Notes: a model not told the origin generated them from the letters alone. A DNA stretch of 64,000 bases from Phaeobacter sp. 22II1-1F12B (GCF_002210165.1 NZ_AQQP01000003.1:248001-312000), one strand, 5' to 3'. Positions 24,457-37,143 are shown, counted from the stretch's first letter. Program-made: numbers and translations.

Positions 24457-25104
24457 TCAGGCGCCCTGCTGGATTTCGACCTCGCTGCCGAAGACGAGAT
24501 CGACAGACGGGTCGAGCGAGCGGCGCACAAAGGCGACGTTGGCCATATCGTTGTTCTGCGCACGCGCCTGAGCCTCGCGCAGGTCGTGCTTGTTATCAAG
24601 CCAGCGCTGAACGAGCCGGTCAAAAAGCACGTGGTTGGGTTCGTTCAGGAAGACCGACATCGACCAGAGCGGTCGCAGGTGGTTCCACGGCGCATCACGG
24701 CAGAGCAGGTAATTGCCTTCGATCACCGCCAGCGTATGCATGGAGTTGACTTCGATCCGCCCGGCGACGGACCTGTCCTGACCCCGGTCAAAACTTGGCA
24801 GATAGAGTTGCTGTTCGGTCGCCAGCCGCCACATGGCGCTGACTAGCCCATCGACGTCAAAGGTTTCCGGAGCGCCCTTGCGAGCCAGAAGGCCGCGACG
24901 GGCAAGGACTGAATTATCCAGGTGGAAGCCGTCCATCGGCACCAGAACGGCAGAATGCGTGGACTGGTTGAGATGGGCGACAAGTTGGGCGGCAAAGGTG
25001 GATTTGCCTGACGCGGGAGGCCCTGCAACGGCGATCAGGGCGCGCGGACTGCGGGTCGGCATCACCTTGAGGCGGTTCGCGACTTTCGCAATTCGATCAG
25101 GCAT
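24457..25104 (-). CDS. P-loop nucleoside/sugar kinase-like protein
   Basis: The product has 215 residues, similar in layout to the uridine kinase/pantothenate kinase-like family. The Walker A is AVAGPPASGKSTFAAQLV (residues about 25-42). The base-binding VPMDGFHLDNSVLARRGLLARKGAPETFDVDG segment (cited here as VPMDGFHLDNSVL and KGAPETFDVDG) and VIEGNYLLCRDAPWNHLRPLW are conserved in this family. The substrate is not determined; some relatives phosphorylate sugars or pantothenate. It is on the same strand as the cob operon and ends about 70 bases upstream of the riboswitch, so it is probably a separate transcript. Confidence 0.7.
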   Translation of the reverse strand: MPDRIAKVANRLKVMPTRSPRALIAVAGPPASGKSTFAAQLVAHLNQSTHSAVLVPMDGFHLDNSVLARRGLLARKGAPETFDVDGLVSAMWRLATEQQLYLPSFDRGQDRSVAGRIEVNSMHTLAVIEGNYLLCRDAPWNHLRPLWSMSVFLNEPNHVLFDRLVQRWLDNKHDLREAQARAQNNDMANVAFVRRSLDPSVDLVFGSEVEIQQGA

Positions 25105-25807
25105 GCTCTCTATCCTCTCTGAATTCGGAGGGTGTGAACTTCGGAATATCCGGTGTGATGAGCGGTCGTGCAGGCGACCGTCGAGAGGACAGGCGCAGGC
25201 TGACGTGAACGTATCTCAAGACTTTTTTGTAGCCTCGTACGGTCAAGATCCATCGCCCCTCCCCCGGGCATTCGTCTCATGGTACCGTTACATTGGCCTG
25301 ACCTGTGGAACCCGCCCGTAGAGCGGTTCACGTCAAACACGGCTCTCGTTCGTTCCCAATTCGCATTGGATTTGACGGGCAAAAGCCGTTCTGGGTTCAA
25401 CGGCATTCTGAACGTCAGAAGGGAACAGCGTGATGCGCCCATCCAGAGTTGCGAATTTATTCCATCCCATCTCCGGATCAGAATTTCGATCCGGAATTCG
25501 TTGCTTCTTTGGCGATCTTAATGATTCATCTTATGTTAATCTTTGTATCATACGATACAACAATTTTAATTGATTAAGATTCAACAACCTGACGCCCAGA
25601 AGCGTCAAACGCTTCTCATTCCGTTGGGTAAACAATTTAATTAATCCACCGGCAATCTCCCTCCGTCGCAATCCCACCTTCCTTCCTTTTACGGCGATAA
25701 CTGCGAACCGGATTTCTTTTCGCTTGCCCCGTCATAATTACGCCCGTTTTATCCGGCATGAGAGGTGCTGAGGCGCGCGGCCATTGCTGCGCATGAGGAA
25801 CCGCGAC
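25105..25807. other. 703-base AT-rich intergenic region with dyads
   Basis: No convincing gene is seen here. The base composition drops sharply to AT-rich between about 25450 and 25660, unlike both neighbours. It holds a dyad TTGTATC-ATAC-GATACAA (25543-25560) and a hairpin AGAAGCG-TCAAA-CGCTTCT (25598-25616). It probably contains the promoters of both the divergent kinase gene and the glycosyltransferase operon, or is a scar of an acquired segment. Confidence 0.5.
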
Positions 25808-26836
25808 ATGAAATCGACTTACGTCGAAGAGCGAGAGCGTGGCAGGCCGCCTGCCCGAACGCAGGAGCGGCTGCTGACCCTCATCGTTCCGGTCTATAAC
25901 GAACAACATGCGATCGGTCCGTTTCTTGACGCGGCCCGAGCGGCGCTGGCCTTGCTGGACGCACGCTTTGACACCGAAATCCTGTTCGTGAATGACGGCA
26001 GCCGCGATGGCACCGAATTCGTGCTGCGATCCTACATGCAAAAGGACGAGCGCATCCGCCTGATCAACCTGTCGCGCAATTTCGGAAAGGAAGCGGCGCT
26101 TTGCGCGGGGATGGACCATGCGCGCGGCGACGCGGTCATTCCCGTGGACGTGGATTTGCAGGACGATGTGTCGATCATTCCAGAAATGATCGAGAAATGG
26201 GAACTGGGCGCGCAGATCGTGAATGCGAAACGCCGCGACCGGTCCTCGGACAGCTGGCTAAAGCGGGTCACGGCGCGCGGGTTCTACCGCGTCTTCAACG
26301 CGCTGTCGGACCAGCCCATGCCCTCGGACGTGGGCGATTTCCGCCTGCTCGACCGGCAGGTTGTCGATGTCATCCGCTCGCTTGGGGAAAAGGTCAGGCT
26401 CAACAAGGCTCTGTTCGCCTGGGTCGGGTTCGATAGCGACGAGGTCACCTACCAGCGCAATTGCCGTCGCGCCGGCAAGACCCGCATGGGGTACTGGAAG
26501 CTGTGGAACATGGCGCTGGACGGTATCTTTGCGTCGAGCACCAAGCCGCTGCGCGTCTGGACCTATGTCGGCAGCGCGCTGGCTTTCGCGTCTTTCCTTT
26601 ACGCGGCGTGGATTTTCCTGCGCACGCTGGTTTTTGGCGTCGATGTGCCGGGCTATGCCTCGACGCTGGTGCTGATCCTGATGTTCGGCGGCGTCCAGCT
26701 TTTCGCCATCGGCATACTTGGGGAATATGTCGGGCGCATCCTGACCGAGGTCCGTGAAAGGCCGCTTTATATCGTCAGGTCCTCCCATCCCGCAGAGGCC
26801 ACCCGCCCCGCCGGTGCGAGGCCGCATGGCATCTGA
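25808..26836 (+). CDS. GT2 family glycosyltransferase (polyisoprenyl-phosphate sugar transferase, GtrB-like)
   Basis: The product has 342 residues. The catalytic GT-A domain covers about residues 20-240: LTLIVPVYNEQHAIGPFLDA, the NDGSRDGT nucleotide site, NLSRNFGKEAALCAGMDHARGDAVIPVDVDLQDD with the DxD, and the QRNCRRAGKTRMG block. Two membrane helices follow (about 255-278 and 287-310). Such enzymes load a sugar on undecaprenyl phosphate at the inner leaflet. The ATG at 25808 has GAGGAACC upstream. The next two genes overlap it, so this is a three-gene operon. Confidence 0.88.
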   Translation: MKSTYVEERERGRPPARTQERLLTLIVPVYNEQHAIGPFLDAARAALALLDARFDTEILFVNDGSRDGTEFVLRSYMQKDERIRLINLSRNFGKEAALCAGMDHARGDAVIPVDVDLQDDVSIIPEMIEKWELGAQIVNAKRRDRSSDSWLKRVTARGFYRVFNALSDQPMPSDVGDFRLLDRQVVDVIRSLGEKVRLNKALFAWVGFDSDEVTYQRNCRRAGKTRMGYWKLWNMALDGIFASSTKPLRVWTYVGSALAFASFLYAAWIFLRTLVFGVDVPGYASTLVLILMFGGVQLFAIGILGEYVGRILTEVRERPLYIVRSSHPAEATRPAGARPHGI

Positions 26837-27242
26837 CAAATCGAAGTTTCTGGCACTCGGCGGCGAGATGCTGCGCTTTGGCATGGTCGGCATATCGGCG
26901 ACACTGGTGCATGTACTGGTCGCCCTTGCTGTTGACGCGGTGTTCGGCCTGCCTGCCGGACTGTGCAACCTTGCCGGTTTTGCCGCCGCCGTCACCCTGT
27001 CCTTTGTGGGCCACCTGCGCTTCAGCTTTCGGCGCAGCGGCCCCGGTCGCCCCTATCTTGCGCGGTTCATCGCCCTTTCGCTGCTTTCGCTTGGCACGAG
27101 CAGCCTGATAACTGCCGTTGCGACAGCTCTGGGTGCGGGCCTTGCCATCGCGATGCTGGGCGTGGCAGGGATCGTTCCATTGATGTCATATCTGGGCGCC
27201 CGGCTCTGGGCCTTTGCGCCCCCTTTCGAGGCCCATTCATGA
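26826..27242 (+). CDS. GtrA-like membrane protein
   Basis: The product has 138 residues with four predicted helices. It begins MASDKSKFLALGGEMLRFGMVGISATLVHVLVALAV, and the GtrA core FGMVGISATLVH ... AGLCNLAGFAAAVTLSFVGHLRFSFR is clear. GtrA proteins are thought to help translocate or deliver the lipid-linked sugar made by a GtrB-type enzyme. The start overlaps the end of the GT2 gene by 11 bases and its stop overlaps the next start. Confidence 0.85.
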   Translation: MASDKSKFLALGGEMLRFGMVGISATLVHVLVALAVDAVFGLPAGLCNLAGFAAAVTLSFVGHLRFSFRRSGPGRPYLARFIALSLLSLGTSSLITAVATALGAGLAIAMLGVAGIVPLMSYLGARLWAFAPPFEAHS

Positions 27243-28453
27243 TCCGCCTGAAACCTGCGACCGTCCTGATGATCTGTGCCCTGCTTGCGGCGATGATTGG
27301 CTATATGGCGCTTGAGCTTGTTGCCCCGGTCGCGCTTGGCAAGGATAAGATCAGCGATTACGACGTGTTCTACCTTGTCAGCACGATGATCCGTGAAGGC
27401 AACCTGTACGCAGCCTATGACCCGCAGGTGTTTCTGGCACGTCAGCCGAGCATGCCCGGCTATGACGGGACGCTGCTGATCTGGAGCTATCCGCCCCCCT
27501 TCGATCTGGTCGTTGCGCCGCTGTCGCTGGTGCCGGACTGGCTTGGCTATATCCTGTTCATGGGCGGCACCCTGACCGCCTATCTGCTGGTTCTGCGCAA
27601 GATCGCCGGAGAGAACTGGCATGCGGTTTTGGTGGCGTTCCTGCCGCTGATCGCGCTGATCCTGCGCGCCGGTCAGAACAGTTTCCTGATCGGGACGCTT
27701 TTCGGGCTGACCGCTCTCCTTGCGTTACGCAAATCCCGCTGGGCCGGGGTGCCGCTGGGCCTGATGGCGATCAAACCGCATCTGGCGCTGGGGGTTGGCC
27801 TCTGGGCGCTGCTCGACCGGCGCTGGTCGGTGGTTGCCATATCGCTTTGTACCGTCGCTGCCGTCTGCGGGCTGGCAACGCTCGCCTTTGGCACCGGAGT
27901 CTGGCCTGCTGCGCTGGATGGTATACGCGGCACCGGGCAAGCGCTGCATGACGGCGGGTTCATCTTGTACCGGATGAGCTCGGTCTATGCGCTCGCGGCC
28001 TCGCTTGGGGCTGGGCCGAAACTCGCGCTGGCCCTGCACGGGGCCGTCGCGCTGAGTGCCCTGGTGGCGCTGCTGTCGATGGCACTGACGGCACGAACCG
28101 GCGTGTCGGGCCGGGTTTTCATGGCGGCGGGTATTTTCCTGTCCTGCCTGATCAGCCCCTATAACTACGACTATGACCTCGCGATGCTCGGGATTGCGGC
28201 CGCCATGCTGAGTGAAGGCATCGCGGCACGGGCCACCCGCGCCGAAAAGGTGTTTCTTATGGTCGGGTTCTGGATCATCGGCGGTTATGGGCTGATCGCG
28301 AGCCAGATCGAATCGCTGGGGTATGGCACACCGCCTGCCCTGTCGGGCCTGATCCTGACGGCAGTTGGTGTCTGCCTGTGGCGCATCACAACGCGCGGCG
28401 GGGAAATGACCGAGCAGGTCGCACGCCCCGAAACGCTTGCCTTGCAGGGGTGA
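27239..28453 (+). CDS. GT87/DUF2029-type polytopic glycosyltransferase
   Basis: The product has 404 residues with about ten membrane helices. An early acidic DYDVFYLVSTMIREGNLYAAYDP motif follows helix 1, and GYDGTLLIWSYPPPFDLVVAPLSL and LISPYNYDYDLAMLGIA are typical of GT87 (polyprenol-phosphate-sugar dependent mannosyl- or arabinosyl-type transferases). The start at 27239 overlaps the gtrA stop (ATGA). In this operon it probably transfers the GT2-made lipid-linked sugar to an envelope acceptor on the outer face. Specificity is unknown. Confidence 0.8.
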   Translation: MIRLKPATVLMICALLAAMIGYMALELVAPVALGKDKISDYDVFYLVSTMIREGNLYAAYDPQVFLARQPSMPGYDGTLLIWSYPPPFDLVVAPLSLVPDWLGYILFMGGTLTAYLLVLRKIAGENWHAVLVAFLPLIALILRAGQNSFLIGTLFGLTALLALRKSRWAGVPLGLMAIKPHLALGVGLWALLDRRWSVVAISLCTVAAVCGLATLAFGTGVWPAALDGIRGTGQALHDGGFILYRMSSVYALAASLGAGPKLALALHGAVALSALVALLSMALTARTGVSGRVFMAAGIFLSCLISPYNYDYDLAMLGIAAAMLSEGIAARATRAEKVFLMVGFWIIGGYGLIASQIESLGYGTPPALSGLILTAVGVCLWRITTRGGEMTEQVARPETLALQG

Positions 28454-30975
<2,522 letters not shown>

Positions 30976-30994
30976 GTCACAGCTTGATTAGAAA

Positions 30995-31027
30995 AAGAAC
31001 GGCGTCCCGATCGGGGCGCCGTTTTTC
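30995..31027 (+). terminator. Rho-independent terminator of katG
   Basis: CGGCGTCCCGA (31000-31010) pairs with TCGGGGCGCCG (31011-31021 region, one mismatch) and is followed by TTTTTCG. The preceding A run allows it to work for the convergent HxlR gene too. Confidence 0.8.
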
Positions 31028-31047
31028 GTTTAGCGTGTCGAGCTCTC

Positions 31048-31437
31048 TCAGCGCAGGTCGAATTCCTTACGCGCGGTCAGGATGTTCTGCATGCTGCCCT
31101 CGGCCCAGTCGACCAGCGCCAGCAGATGCGGCAGAAAGCCTTCGCCCAGTTCGGTCAGGCTGTAACTGACGCTCGGCGGCTTGGTGTCGAACACCTCACG
31201 CCGAAGGATGCCGTCGCGTTCCAGATCGCGCAGGGACTGGGTGAGCATTCGCTTGGAAATATCTGGCAAAGCACGCAAAAGCTCGTTGAACCGGCGCGGC
31301 CCCGTCTCAAGCTCCATCAGAACCAGAACCGGCCATTTGGCCGAGACATGATCAAGCACCTGCCGCACCGGGCAATTGGCCGGGTTAAACCCCTCGGCTT
31401 TCCACTGGTCCAGTTTGCCATCGCTGAGACGCTGCAT
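31048..31437 (-). CDS. HxlR-family transcriptional regulator
   Basis: The product has 129 residues. The winged-helix HxlR/DUF24 layout has [60 protein letters not shown] (cited in part: [17 protein letters not shown]) and [12 protein letters not shown]. The N-terminal Cys22 in NPANCPVRQ is at the position where several HxlR members sense quinones or electrophiles. It is divergent from an NmrA/QorB-like oxidoreductase, the arrangement of QorR-type pairs, so it probably represses that gene. The start at 31437 has GGGAACCG upstream. Confidence 0.88.
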   Translation of the reverse strand: MQRLSDGKLDQWKAEGFNPANCPVRQVLDHVSAKWPVLVLMELETGPRRFNELLRALPDISKRMLTQSLRDLERDGILRREVFDTKPPSVSYSLTELGEGFLPHLLALVDWAEGSMQNILTARKEFDLR

Positions 31438-31497
31438 AGGCGGTTCCCTTTTTGTTACCTTGTTCCGAAAAACTGCCTCCTTCCGCAAAGGAATGAA

Positions 31498-31514
31498 GGT
31501 CTCTAAATGAGACC
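31498..31514. promoter_or_regulatory. Inverted repeat in the HxlR/oxidoreductase divergent promoter
   Basis: GGTCTC (31498-31503), TAAAT, GAGACC (31509-31514) is a perfect 6-bp dyad 33 bases before the oxidoreductase start. A second dyad TTCC-gcaaa-GGAA sits just to its left. It is the likely HxlR operator. Confidence 0.55.
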
Positions 31515-31546
31515 TATATTCGATTCGAGACTGGAAAGGAAAGAAA

Positions 31547-32404
31547 ATGACAACCTATCTCGTGACCGGCGCCTCCGGGCAGCTTGGACAGCTTGTAGTG
31601 GACCACCTGAGCACGCTTGTACCCGCCGGGGACATCATCGCGCTGGTCCGATCCGAGGATGCGGCCCAGGCCTATGCGGACAAGGGCATCGCCACGCGCA
31701 AAGGCGATTACGAAGATGTGGACAGCCTGAAAGCGGCGTTCGACGGGGTAGACCGGCTTTTGCTGGTCTCCTCGTCAGAGGTCGGAAAACGCGCCACCCA
31801 GCATGAAAACGTGCTGAGCGCGGCCAAGGCGGCCGGGGTCGGCTTCATCGGCTACACCTCGATCCTCAACGCGGAAACCGGTGGCATGGCGCTGGCGGAA
31901 GAACATCTGGTGACCGAAGCCGCGCTGCGCGACAGCGGCATCCCCCACACCCTTCTGCGCAACGGCTGGTATTCCGAGAATATCGCGGGCACGGCGCCGC
32001 AATCGGTCGGCATGGGCCAGCATTTCGGCGCGGCGGGCGATGGACGGTTTGCAACGGCCTCGCGCAAGGATTTCGCTGAAGCGGCGGCAATCGTGCTGGC
32101 CGGTGAAGGGCACGAGGGCAAAACCTATGAGCTTGGCGGCGACACGGATTTCAACCTGACGGAATATGCCGCCGTGCTGAGCGAGATTTCCGGCAAAGAG
32201 GTCACCTATGTGAACCTCGATGAAGCGGCCTATGCCAAGGCACTGGTCGAGGCCGGTCTGCCCGAAGGTTTCGCCGCTATCCTTGCTGACAGCGATGCCA
32301 AGGCAGCAAACGGCGCTCTTGCCACGCAAAGCCGCGATCTTTCAACGCTGATCGGGCGGCAAACCACACCGATGCGCGATACGCTCAAGACGTTCCTGTC
32401 CTGA
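31547..32404 (+). CDS. NmrA/QorB-like NAD(P)-dependent oxidoreductase
   Basis: The product has 285 residues of the atypical SDR family. The dinucleotide motif is [16 protein letters not shown] (residues 6-21), followed by [43 protein letters not shown] (cited in part: [20 protein letters not shown]) and [13 protein letters not shown]. This agrees with QorB-type quinone reductases (NAD(P)H:quinone). The partner HxlR regulator with its cysteine sensor supports a role in defence against quinones or other electrophiles, which is inference. Its stop is followed by a strong bidirectional terminator. Confidence 0.82.
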   Translation: MTTYLVTGASGQLGQLVVDHLSTLVPAGDIIALVRSEDAAQAYADKGIATRKGDYEDVDSLKAAFDGVDRLLLVSSSEVGKRATQHENVLSAAKAAGVGFIGYTSILNAETGGMALAEEHLVTEAALRDSGIPHTLLRNGWYSENIAGTAPQSVGMGQHFGAAGDGRFATASRKDFAEAAAIVLAGEGHEGKTYELGGDTDFNLTEYAAVLSEISGKEVTYVNLDEAAYAKALVEAGLPEGFAAILADSDAKAANGALATQSRDLSTLIGRQTTPMRDTLKTFLS

Positions 32405-32412
32405 AGACGAAG

Positions 32413-32441
32413 ACAGCGCCCCGGCATATCCGGGGCGCTGT
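32413..32441. terminator. Bidirectional terminator between QorB-like and oxoprolinase genes
   Basis: ACAGCGCCCCGG (32413-32424) and CCGGGGCGCTGT (32430-32441) are perfect complements with a five-base loop. It serves both convergent genes; there is only a short T tail. Confidence 0.8.
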
Positions 32442-32445
32442 TGGT

Positions 32446-35400
32446 TCAGGCTTTGCCGAAAGCGCCGCCGCCGGGTGATTTCAAAACGAAAACGTCTCCG
32501 GCGGCCATTTCAACGGCGTCATTGCCTTTCAGCTCTTCGATCCGGCCATCGGCCCGGATCACGCTGTTTTCGCCAATTGCCCCCGGCGCGCCGCCATCCA
32601 CGCCATGCGGCGCGGTGATACGGTGCGAGGACAGAACCGTCGCCGTCATCGGTTCAAGAAACCGGAGCTTGCGGATGATCCCGTCACCACCGGTATAGCG
32701 CCCCTTCCCACCCGAGCCGCGACGGATCGAAAACGCGTCGAGCCGCACGGGAAAGCGTGTCTCCAAAACTTCGGGATCGGTCATGCGGGTGTTGGTCATA
32801 TGGGCGTGCACCGCGCTTGCGCCATTAAAGCCGTCGCCTGCGCCGGTGCCGCCGCAGATGGTTTCGTAGTTCTGATAGGTCGCGTTGCCATAGACGAAAT
32901 TGTTCATCGTTCCCTGGCTGCCCGCGATCACGCCCAGCGCGCCGTAAAGCGTATCGGCGATTGACTGGCTGACCTCGGTATTGCCGGAAATCACCGCCGC
33001 CGGATAGGTCGGGTTGATCATCGACCCCTCGGGGATCACCAGTTTCAGCGGTTTGAGACAGCCCTCGTTCATCGGAATATTGCTGCCGACCAGCGTGCGG
33101 AACACGTAGAGCACCACCGCATGGCAGATCGCCCTGGGCGCGTTATAGTTGAATTCGTCCTGCGGCGAGGTGCCGGTAAAATCGATGGTCGCCTCGCGCG
33201 CGGATTTATCGACCGAAATCGCGACCTTGATCTCTGCCCCGCTGTCCATCGGATAGGTAAACGCGCAGTCCTTGAGCACGTCGAGCACGCGGCGGACGCT
33301 TTCCTCGGCATTGTCCTGCACGTGGGTCATATAGGCATGAACCACCTCAAGCCCGAACTGGCCGGTGATCTTGGTCAGTTCCTGCACGCCGGTCGCGTTG
33401 GCGGCGATCTGGGCGGACAGGTCTGCCATGTTCTGATCGATATTGCGGCAGGGGTATTTCCCCGAGGCCAGCAACTCGCGGGTTTCCTTTTCGCGGAAAT
33501 TCCCCTGATCGACGAGCCGGAAATTGTCGATCAAGACGCCCTCTTCGTCGATATGACGGCTGTCGGGCGGCGCAGAGCCAGGCGTGGTGCCGCCGATATC
33601 GGCGTGATGCCCGCGTGAGGCGACGGTATAGATGATCTCTTTGCCCGCCTCGTCAAACACCGGCGTGATGACAGTCACATCGGGCAGATGGGTGCCGCCA
33701 TTATAGGGATTGTTCATCATGAACACGTCGCCCGGGCGGATTTTCCCTGCGTTTTCTCGCAGGGCTGTGCGCACACTGTCGGACATGGATCCAAGGTGCA
33801 CCGGCACATGCGGCGCATTCGCGACCAGATCGCCCGCCGCGTCAAAAATCGCGCAGGAGAAATCGTAGCGCTCCTTGATATTCACCGAATAGGCGGTGTT
33901 GGCGAGCGTCGCGCCCATCTGCTCGGCAATCGACATGAAGAGATTGTTGAACACCTCAAGCATGACCGGATCGACCGAGGTGCCGATCGCCTCTTGCCGG
34001 GCAAGTGGGACGACGCGGCGCAGCACGAGATTGCCACCCGAGACGCATTCGGCCTGCCAGCCGTCCTCAAGGATATTGGTGCCGGTGGGTTCGGTAAGGA
34101 TCGCGGGGCCGTCGAGCTTTTCACCCGGTGCAAGGCTGGCGCGGTCCACCAGCGGCACCTCGCGCCAGTCGCCCTGGCTGAACATGCGGACGGTCTGCGG
34201 TTCCGCCCCCGCAGGCGAGGTATCGGGCAGCGTGACCTGTTCCCCCGTGGTGCCAACTGCCTCGGCTGTCAGAAGGTCGATGATCAGTTCGGCATAGTCC
34301 GGGACAAAGCCAAAGCGCTGGCGATGCGCCTCTTCGAAGGCGGCGGTCATCTCATCCGGGCTGCCATAGGGCACTTCAAGCGTCTGATGCGCCCCACCGG
34401 TGCGGATATGGGCGATGGGCCGTGTCGTGATATCGGCGTGGTCGACGCCCTGCCCGGCCACTTCGGCGCTGGCTTCTTCGATCAGGCGTTTCACCGCTTC
34501 TTCGGCCGCTTCTGTGTCACTGATCGGTCGGGCCAGCTGATGCTCGCGGATCGCGCGGATGTCGGCCAGCCCCATGCCAAAGGCAGAGAGCACCCCGGCG
34601 AAGGGGTGGATGAATATGCTCTCCATCCCCAGCGCGTCGGCGACGAGACAGGCGTGCTGCCCCCCGGCCCCGCCAAAGCAGTTCATCGTGTACTTGGTGA
34701 CGTCATATCCGCGCTGAACGCTGATTTTCTTGATCGCGTTGGCCATGTTTTCGACCGCGATGCGCAAGAATCCTTCGGCGATTTCCTCGACCGACATGCC
34801 GGAACCGATGTCCTCGGCCAAGGCGGCGAATTTCTCGCGCACCACCTCGGCATCGAGCGGCTGATCGCCATCGGGGCCGAAGACAGCGGGGAATTGATCG
34901 GGTTGCAGTTTGCCAAGCAGGACGTTGCAATCGGTCACGGTCAGCGGACCGCCGCGCCGATAGGCGGCCGGCCCGGGATTGGCGCCCGCGCTTTCGGGGC
35001 CGACCTGCATCCGCCCGTCGCGATAGGACAGGATCGAACCGCCGCCTGCCGCAACCGTGTGGATCGACATCATCGGCGCGCGCATCCGCACTCCTGCGAC
35101 CTCCGTCTCAAACGAGCGTTCATAACTGCCCGCGTAATGGCAGACATCGGTCGAGGTACCGCCCATGTCGAAACCGATCAGCTTGTCGAACCCGTGTTCC
35201 TCGGCGCTGCGCACCATGCCGACGACCCCGCCCGCCGGACCGGAGAGAATCGCGTCCTTGCCCTGAAACAGGCGCGCATCGGTCAGCCCGCCATTGGATT
35301 GCATGAACATCAGGCTGTCACAGCCGCCCTTTGCCGCATTCAGCGCATCGGCCACCTGATCCACATAACGACGCAGGATCGGCGAGAGATAGGCGTCGAC

Positions 35401-36042
35401 CACCGCCGTGTCGCCGCGCGCGACCAGCTTGATAAGCGGGCTGGCCTCATGCGAGAGCGAGACCTGCGTAAAGCCGATCTCGCGCGCCAGATCGCCCAGC
35501 TGCTTTTCGTGGTCGGTAAAGCGATAGCCATGCATCAGCGCGATGGCGACAGACCGAAACCCCTGCTCATGCGCCGAGGTCAGCGCGGTGCGGGCATGAT
35601 CAAGGTTGAGCGGTGTCACCACCGTACCGTCGGCAGCCAGACGTTCCTCGATTTCCACCACGTTTTCATAAAGTTGCTCGGGCAGTTCGATGTTCAGATC
35701 GAACAAGCGAGGCCGGTTCTGATAGCCGATCCGCAGCAGATCGCCCAAGCCTTGGGTCATCAGCAACAGCGTGCGTTCGCCCTTGCGTTCAAGCAGCGCG
35801 TTGGTGGCGACGGTAGTGCCCATCTTGACGGCCGAGATCCGACCCGAAGGCACCTCGGCCTTGGCATCCAGCCTCAGCATGGACTTGATTCCATGCACGG
35901 CGGCGTCCGTATAGGCTTCGGGATTTTCCGACAAAAGCTTGTGCGTTTGCAGGCTGCCGTCGGGCTTACGGGCGACGATATCGGTAAATGTGCCACCGCG
36001 ATCCACCCAGAACTGCCACTTTTCTTTGCTTGCGATGCTCAT
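32446..36042 (-). CDS. Fused hydantoinase A/B - 5-oxoprolinase-type amidohydrolase
   Basis: The product has 1198 residues. It has an N-terminal HyuA part with an ATP-grasp/actin-like fold ([16 protein letters not shown], residues 14-29; [54 protein letters not shown]) and a C-terminal HyuB part from about residue 690 ([72 protein letters not shown]). ATP-dependent opening of a five-membered amide ring (5-oxoproline, hydantoin or N-methylhydantoin) is the family reaction. Substrate is unknown. It is divergent from a TRAP operon across a palindromic operator. Confidence 0.9.
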   Translation of the reverse strand: MSIASKEKWQFWVDRGGTFTDIVARKPDGSLQTHKLLSENPEAYTDAAVHGIKSMLRLDAKAEVPSGRISAVKMGTTVATNALLERKGERTLLLMTQGLGDLLRIGYQNRPRLFDLNIELPEQLYENVVEIEERLAADGTVVTPLNLDHARTALTSAHEQGFRSVAIALMHGYRFTDHEKQLGDLAREIGFTQVSLSHEASPLIKLVARGDTAVVDAYLSPILRRYVDQVADALNAAKGGCDSLMFMQSNGGLTDARLFQGKDAILSGPAGGVVGMVRSAEEHGFDKLIGFDMGGTSTDVCHYAGSYERSFETEVAGVRMRAPMMSIHTVAAGGGSILSYRDGRMQVGPESAGANPGPAAYRRGGPLTVTDCNVLLGKLQPDQFPAVFGPDGDQPLDAEVVREKFAALAEDIGSGMSVEEIAEGFLRIAVENMANAIKKISVQRGYDVTKYTMNCFGGAGGQHACLVADALGMESIFIHPFAGVLSAFGMGLADIRAIREHQLARPISDTEAAEEAVKRLIEEASAEVAGQGVDHADITTRPIAHIRTGGAHQTLEVPYGSPDEMTAAFEEAHRQRFGFVPDYAELIIDLLTAEAVGTTGEQVTLPDTSPAGAEPQTVRMFSQGDWREVPLVDRASLAPGEKLDGPAILTEPTGTNILEDGWQAECVSGGNLVLRRVVPLARQEAIGTSVDPVMLEVFNNLFMSIAEQMGATLANTAYSVNIKERYDFSCAIFDAAGDLVANAPHVPVHLGSMSDSVRTALRENAGKIRPGDVFMMNNPYNGGTHLPDVTVITPVFDEAGKEIIYTVASRGHHADIGGTTPGSAPPDSRHIDEEGVLIDNFRLVDQGNFREKETRELLASGKYPCRNIDQNMADLSAQIAANATGVQELTKITGQFGLEVVHAYMTHVQDNAEESVRRVLDVLKDCAFTYPMDSGAEIKVAISVDKSAREATIDFTGTSPQDEFNYNAPRAICHAVVLYVFRTLVGSNIPMNEGCLKPLKLVIPEGSMINPTYPAAVISGNTEVSQSIADTLYGALGVIAGSQGTMNNFVYGNATYQNYETICGGTGAGDGFNGASAVHAHMTNTRMTDPEVLETRFPVRLDAFSIRRGSGGKGRYTGGDGIIRKLRFLEPMTATVLSSHRITAPHGVDGGAPGAIGENSVIRADGRIEELKGNDAVEMAAGDVFVLKSPGGGAFGKA

Positions 36043-36081
36043 TGTCGATCCCCGAATCCAAAATATTGTTGCTTTATGGTT

Positions 36082-36108
36082 ATAACGCTGACAATTTGTC
36101 AACGTTAT
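36082..36108. promoter_or_regulatory. 27-bp near-perfect palindrome, candidate MarR operator
   Basis: The left arm ATAACGCTGACAA (36082-36094) is matched by TTGTCAACGTTAT (36096-36108) with one internal mismatch per arm. It lies in the divergent region between the oxoprolinase start (36042) and dctP (36163), spaced to control both. A related degenerate site precedes the MarR-type gene. Confidence 0.75.
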
Positions 36109-36162
36109 GAAAGCAAGCGGATTCGAAACAGGATCCGCACCTCAACACGGGAGACGACCCAT

Positions 36163-37128
36163 ATGAAACACGCGATGCTCTTCGCGGCTGCCACCGCTGT
36201 CAGCCTGTCCGCACCGGCCCATGCCGAAAGCTGGGACATGCCCACACCCTATGGCGATGCGACTTTCCACACCCAGAACATCATGGAGTTCGCGGATGAC
36301 GTGCGCGAAGCTACCGATGGCGGACTCGACATCACCATCCACTCGGCGGGTTCGCTGTTTCCCCACCCCGAGATCAAGAATGCCGTGCGCTCGCGTCAGG
36401 TACCGATTGGCGAATTCTTCCTCTCGACGCTGTCGAACGAAGATCTGGCCTTCGGTCTCGACAGCCAGCCCTTTGTCGCCACCAGCTATGACGATGCCAA
36501 GAAACTCTGGGATGCGCAGAAACCCGTCATCACCGAATTGCTGGCCGAACAGGGCCTGATCCCGCTGTTCTCGGTGCCGTGGCCGGCGCAGGGTCTTTAT
36601 ACCAACGGCGAAATCGCAACCGTGGACGATCTGAACGGGTTGCGTTTCCGCGCCTATAACGCCGCGCTGGAAGAATTCGCGACGCTCGCCGGTGCCGCAC
36701 CGGTACAGGTCGAAGCCTCGGACATCCCGCAGGCCTTTGCCACCGGTCAGGTCGAAGCGATGATCACCTCGCCCTCCACCGGCGTGAATTCCACCGCCTG
36801 GGATTTTGTATCGCATTACAGCCCGATCAACGCATGGGTGCCAAAGAACATCGTCGTGGTGAACCAGCGCATGTTCGATGGTCTGGACGAAGAAACCAAG
36901 ACCGCCGTAATGGAAGCCGCCGCCGCTGCTGAAACGCGCGGCTGGGAAATGTCCGCCGAAGAGGCCGACAGCAAGACCAAGGAACTGGCCGAGAACGGTG
37001 TCACCGTCTACGAGCCAAGCGCCGGGCTGGTCGAAGGCCTGCAGGGCATCGGGGGCCAGATGCTCGACAATTGGAAGGGCAGCGCCTCGGATAGCGCGCT
37101 TGCCATCCTTGACGCCTATCAGAACTAA
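36163..37128 (+). CDS. dctP: TRAP transporter solute-binding protein (DctP)
   Basis: The product has 321 residues with a signal peptide (MKHAMLFAAATAVSLSAPAHA, cleavage after about 21). The mature region has the DctP pattern: THILEF-like TQNIMEFADDVREATDGGLDITIHSAGSLFPHPEIKNAVRSRQVPIGEFF (cited in part), and VDDLNGLRFRAYNAALEEFATLAGAAPVQVE with the family's binding Arg in GLRFRAY, QAFATGQVEAM and TSPSTGVNSTAWDFVSHY. It is a periplasmic receptor for an organic anion/zwitterion. It is separated from dctQ by a hairpin, which is usual for high receptor output. Confidence 0.92.
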   Translation: MKHAMLFAAATAVSLSAPAHAESWDMPTPYGDATFHTQNIMEFADDVREATDGGLDITIHSAGSLFPHPEIKNAVRSRQVPIGEFFLSTLSNEDLAFGLDSQPFVATSYDDAKKLWDAQKPVITELLAEQGLIPLFSVPWPAQGLYTNGEIATVDDLNGLRFRAYNAALEEFATLAGAAPVQVEASDIPQAFATGQVEAMITSPSTGVNSTAWDFVSHYSPINAWVPKNIVVVNQRMFDGLDEETKTAVMEAAAAAETRGWEMSAEEADSKTKELAENGVTVYEPSAGLVEGLQGIGGQMLDNWKGSASDSALAILDAYQN

Positions 37129-37143
37129 AGCTCTGATCGTACA

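Noticed and set aside
33688-36162. An 825-codon upstream in-frame extension of dctP, antisense to the oxoprolinase gene
   Set aside because: The dctP signal peptide and start at 36163 are clear; the upstream part has no domain and only reflects a lack of stop codons opposite a GC-rich gene.
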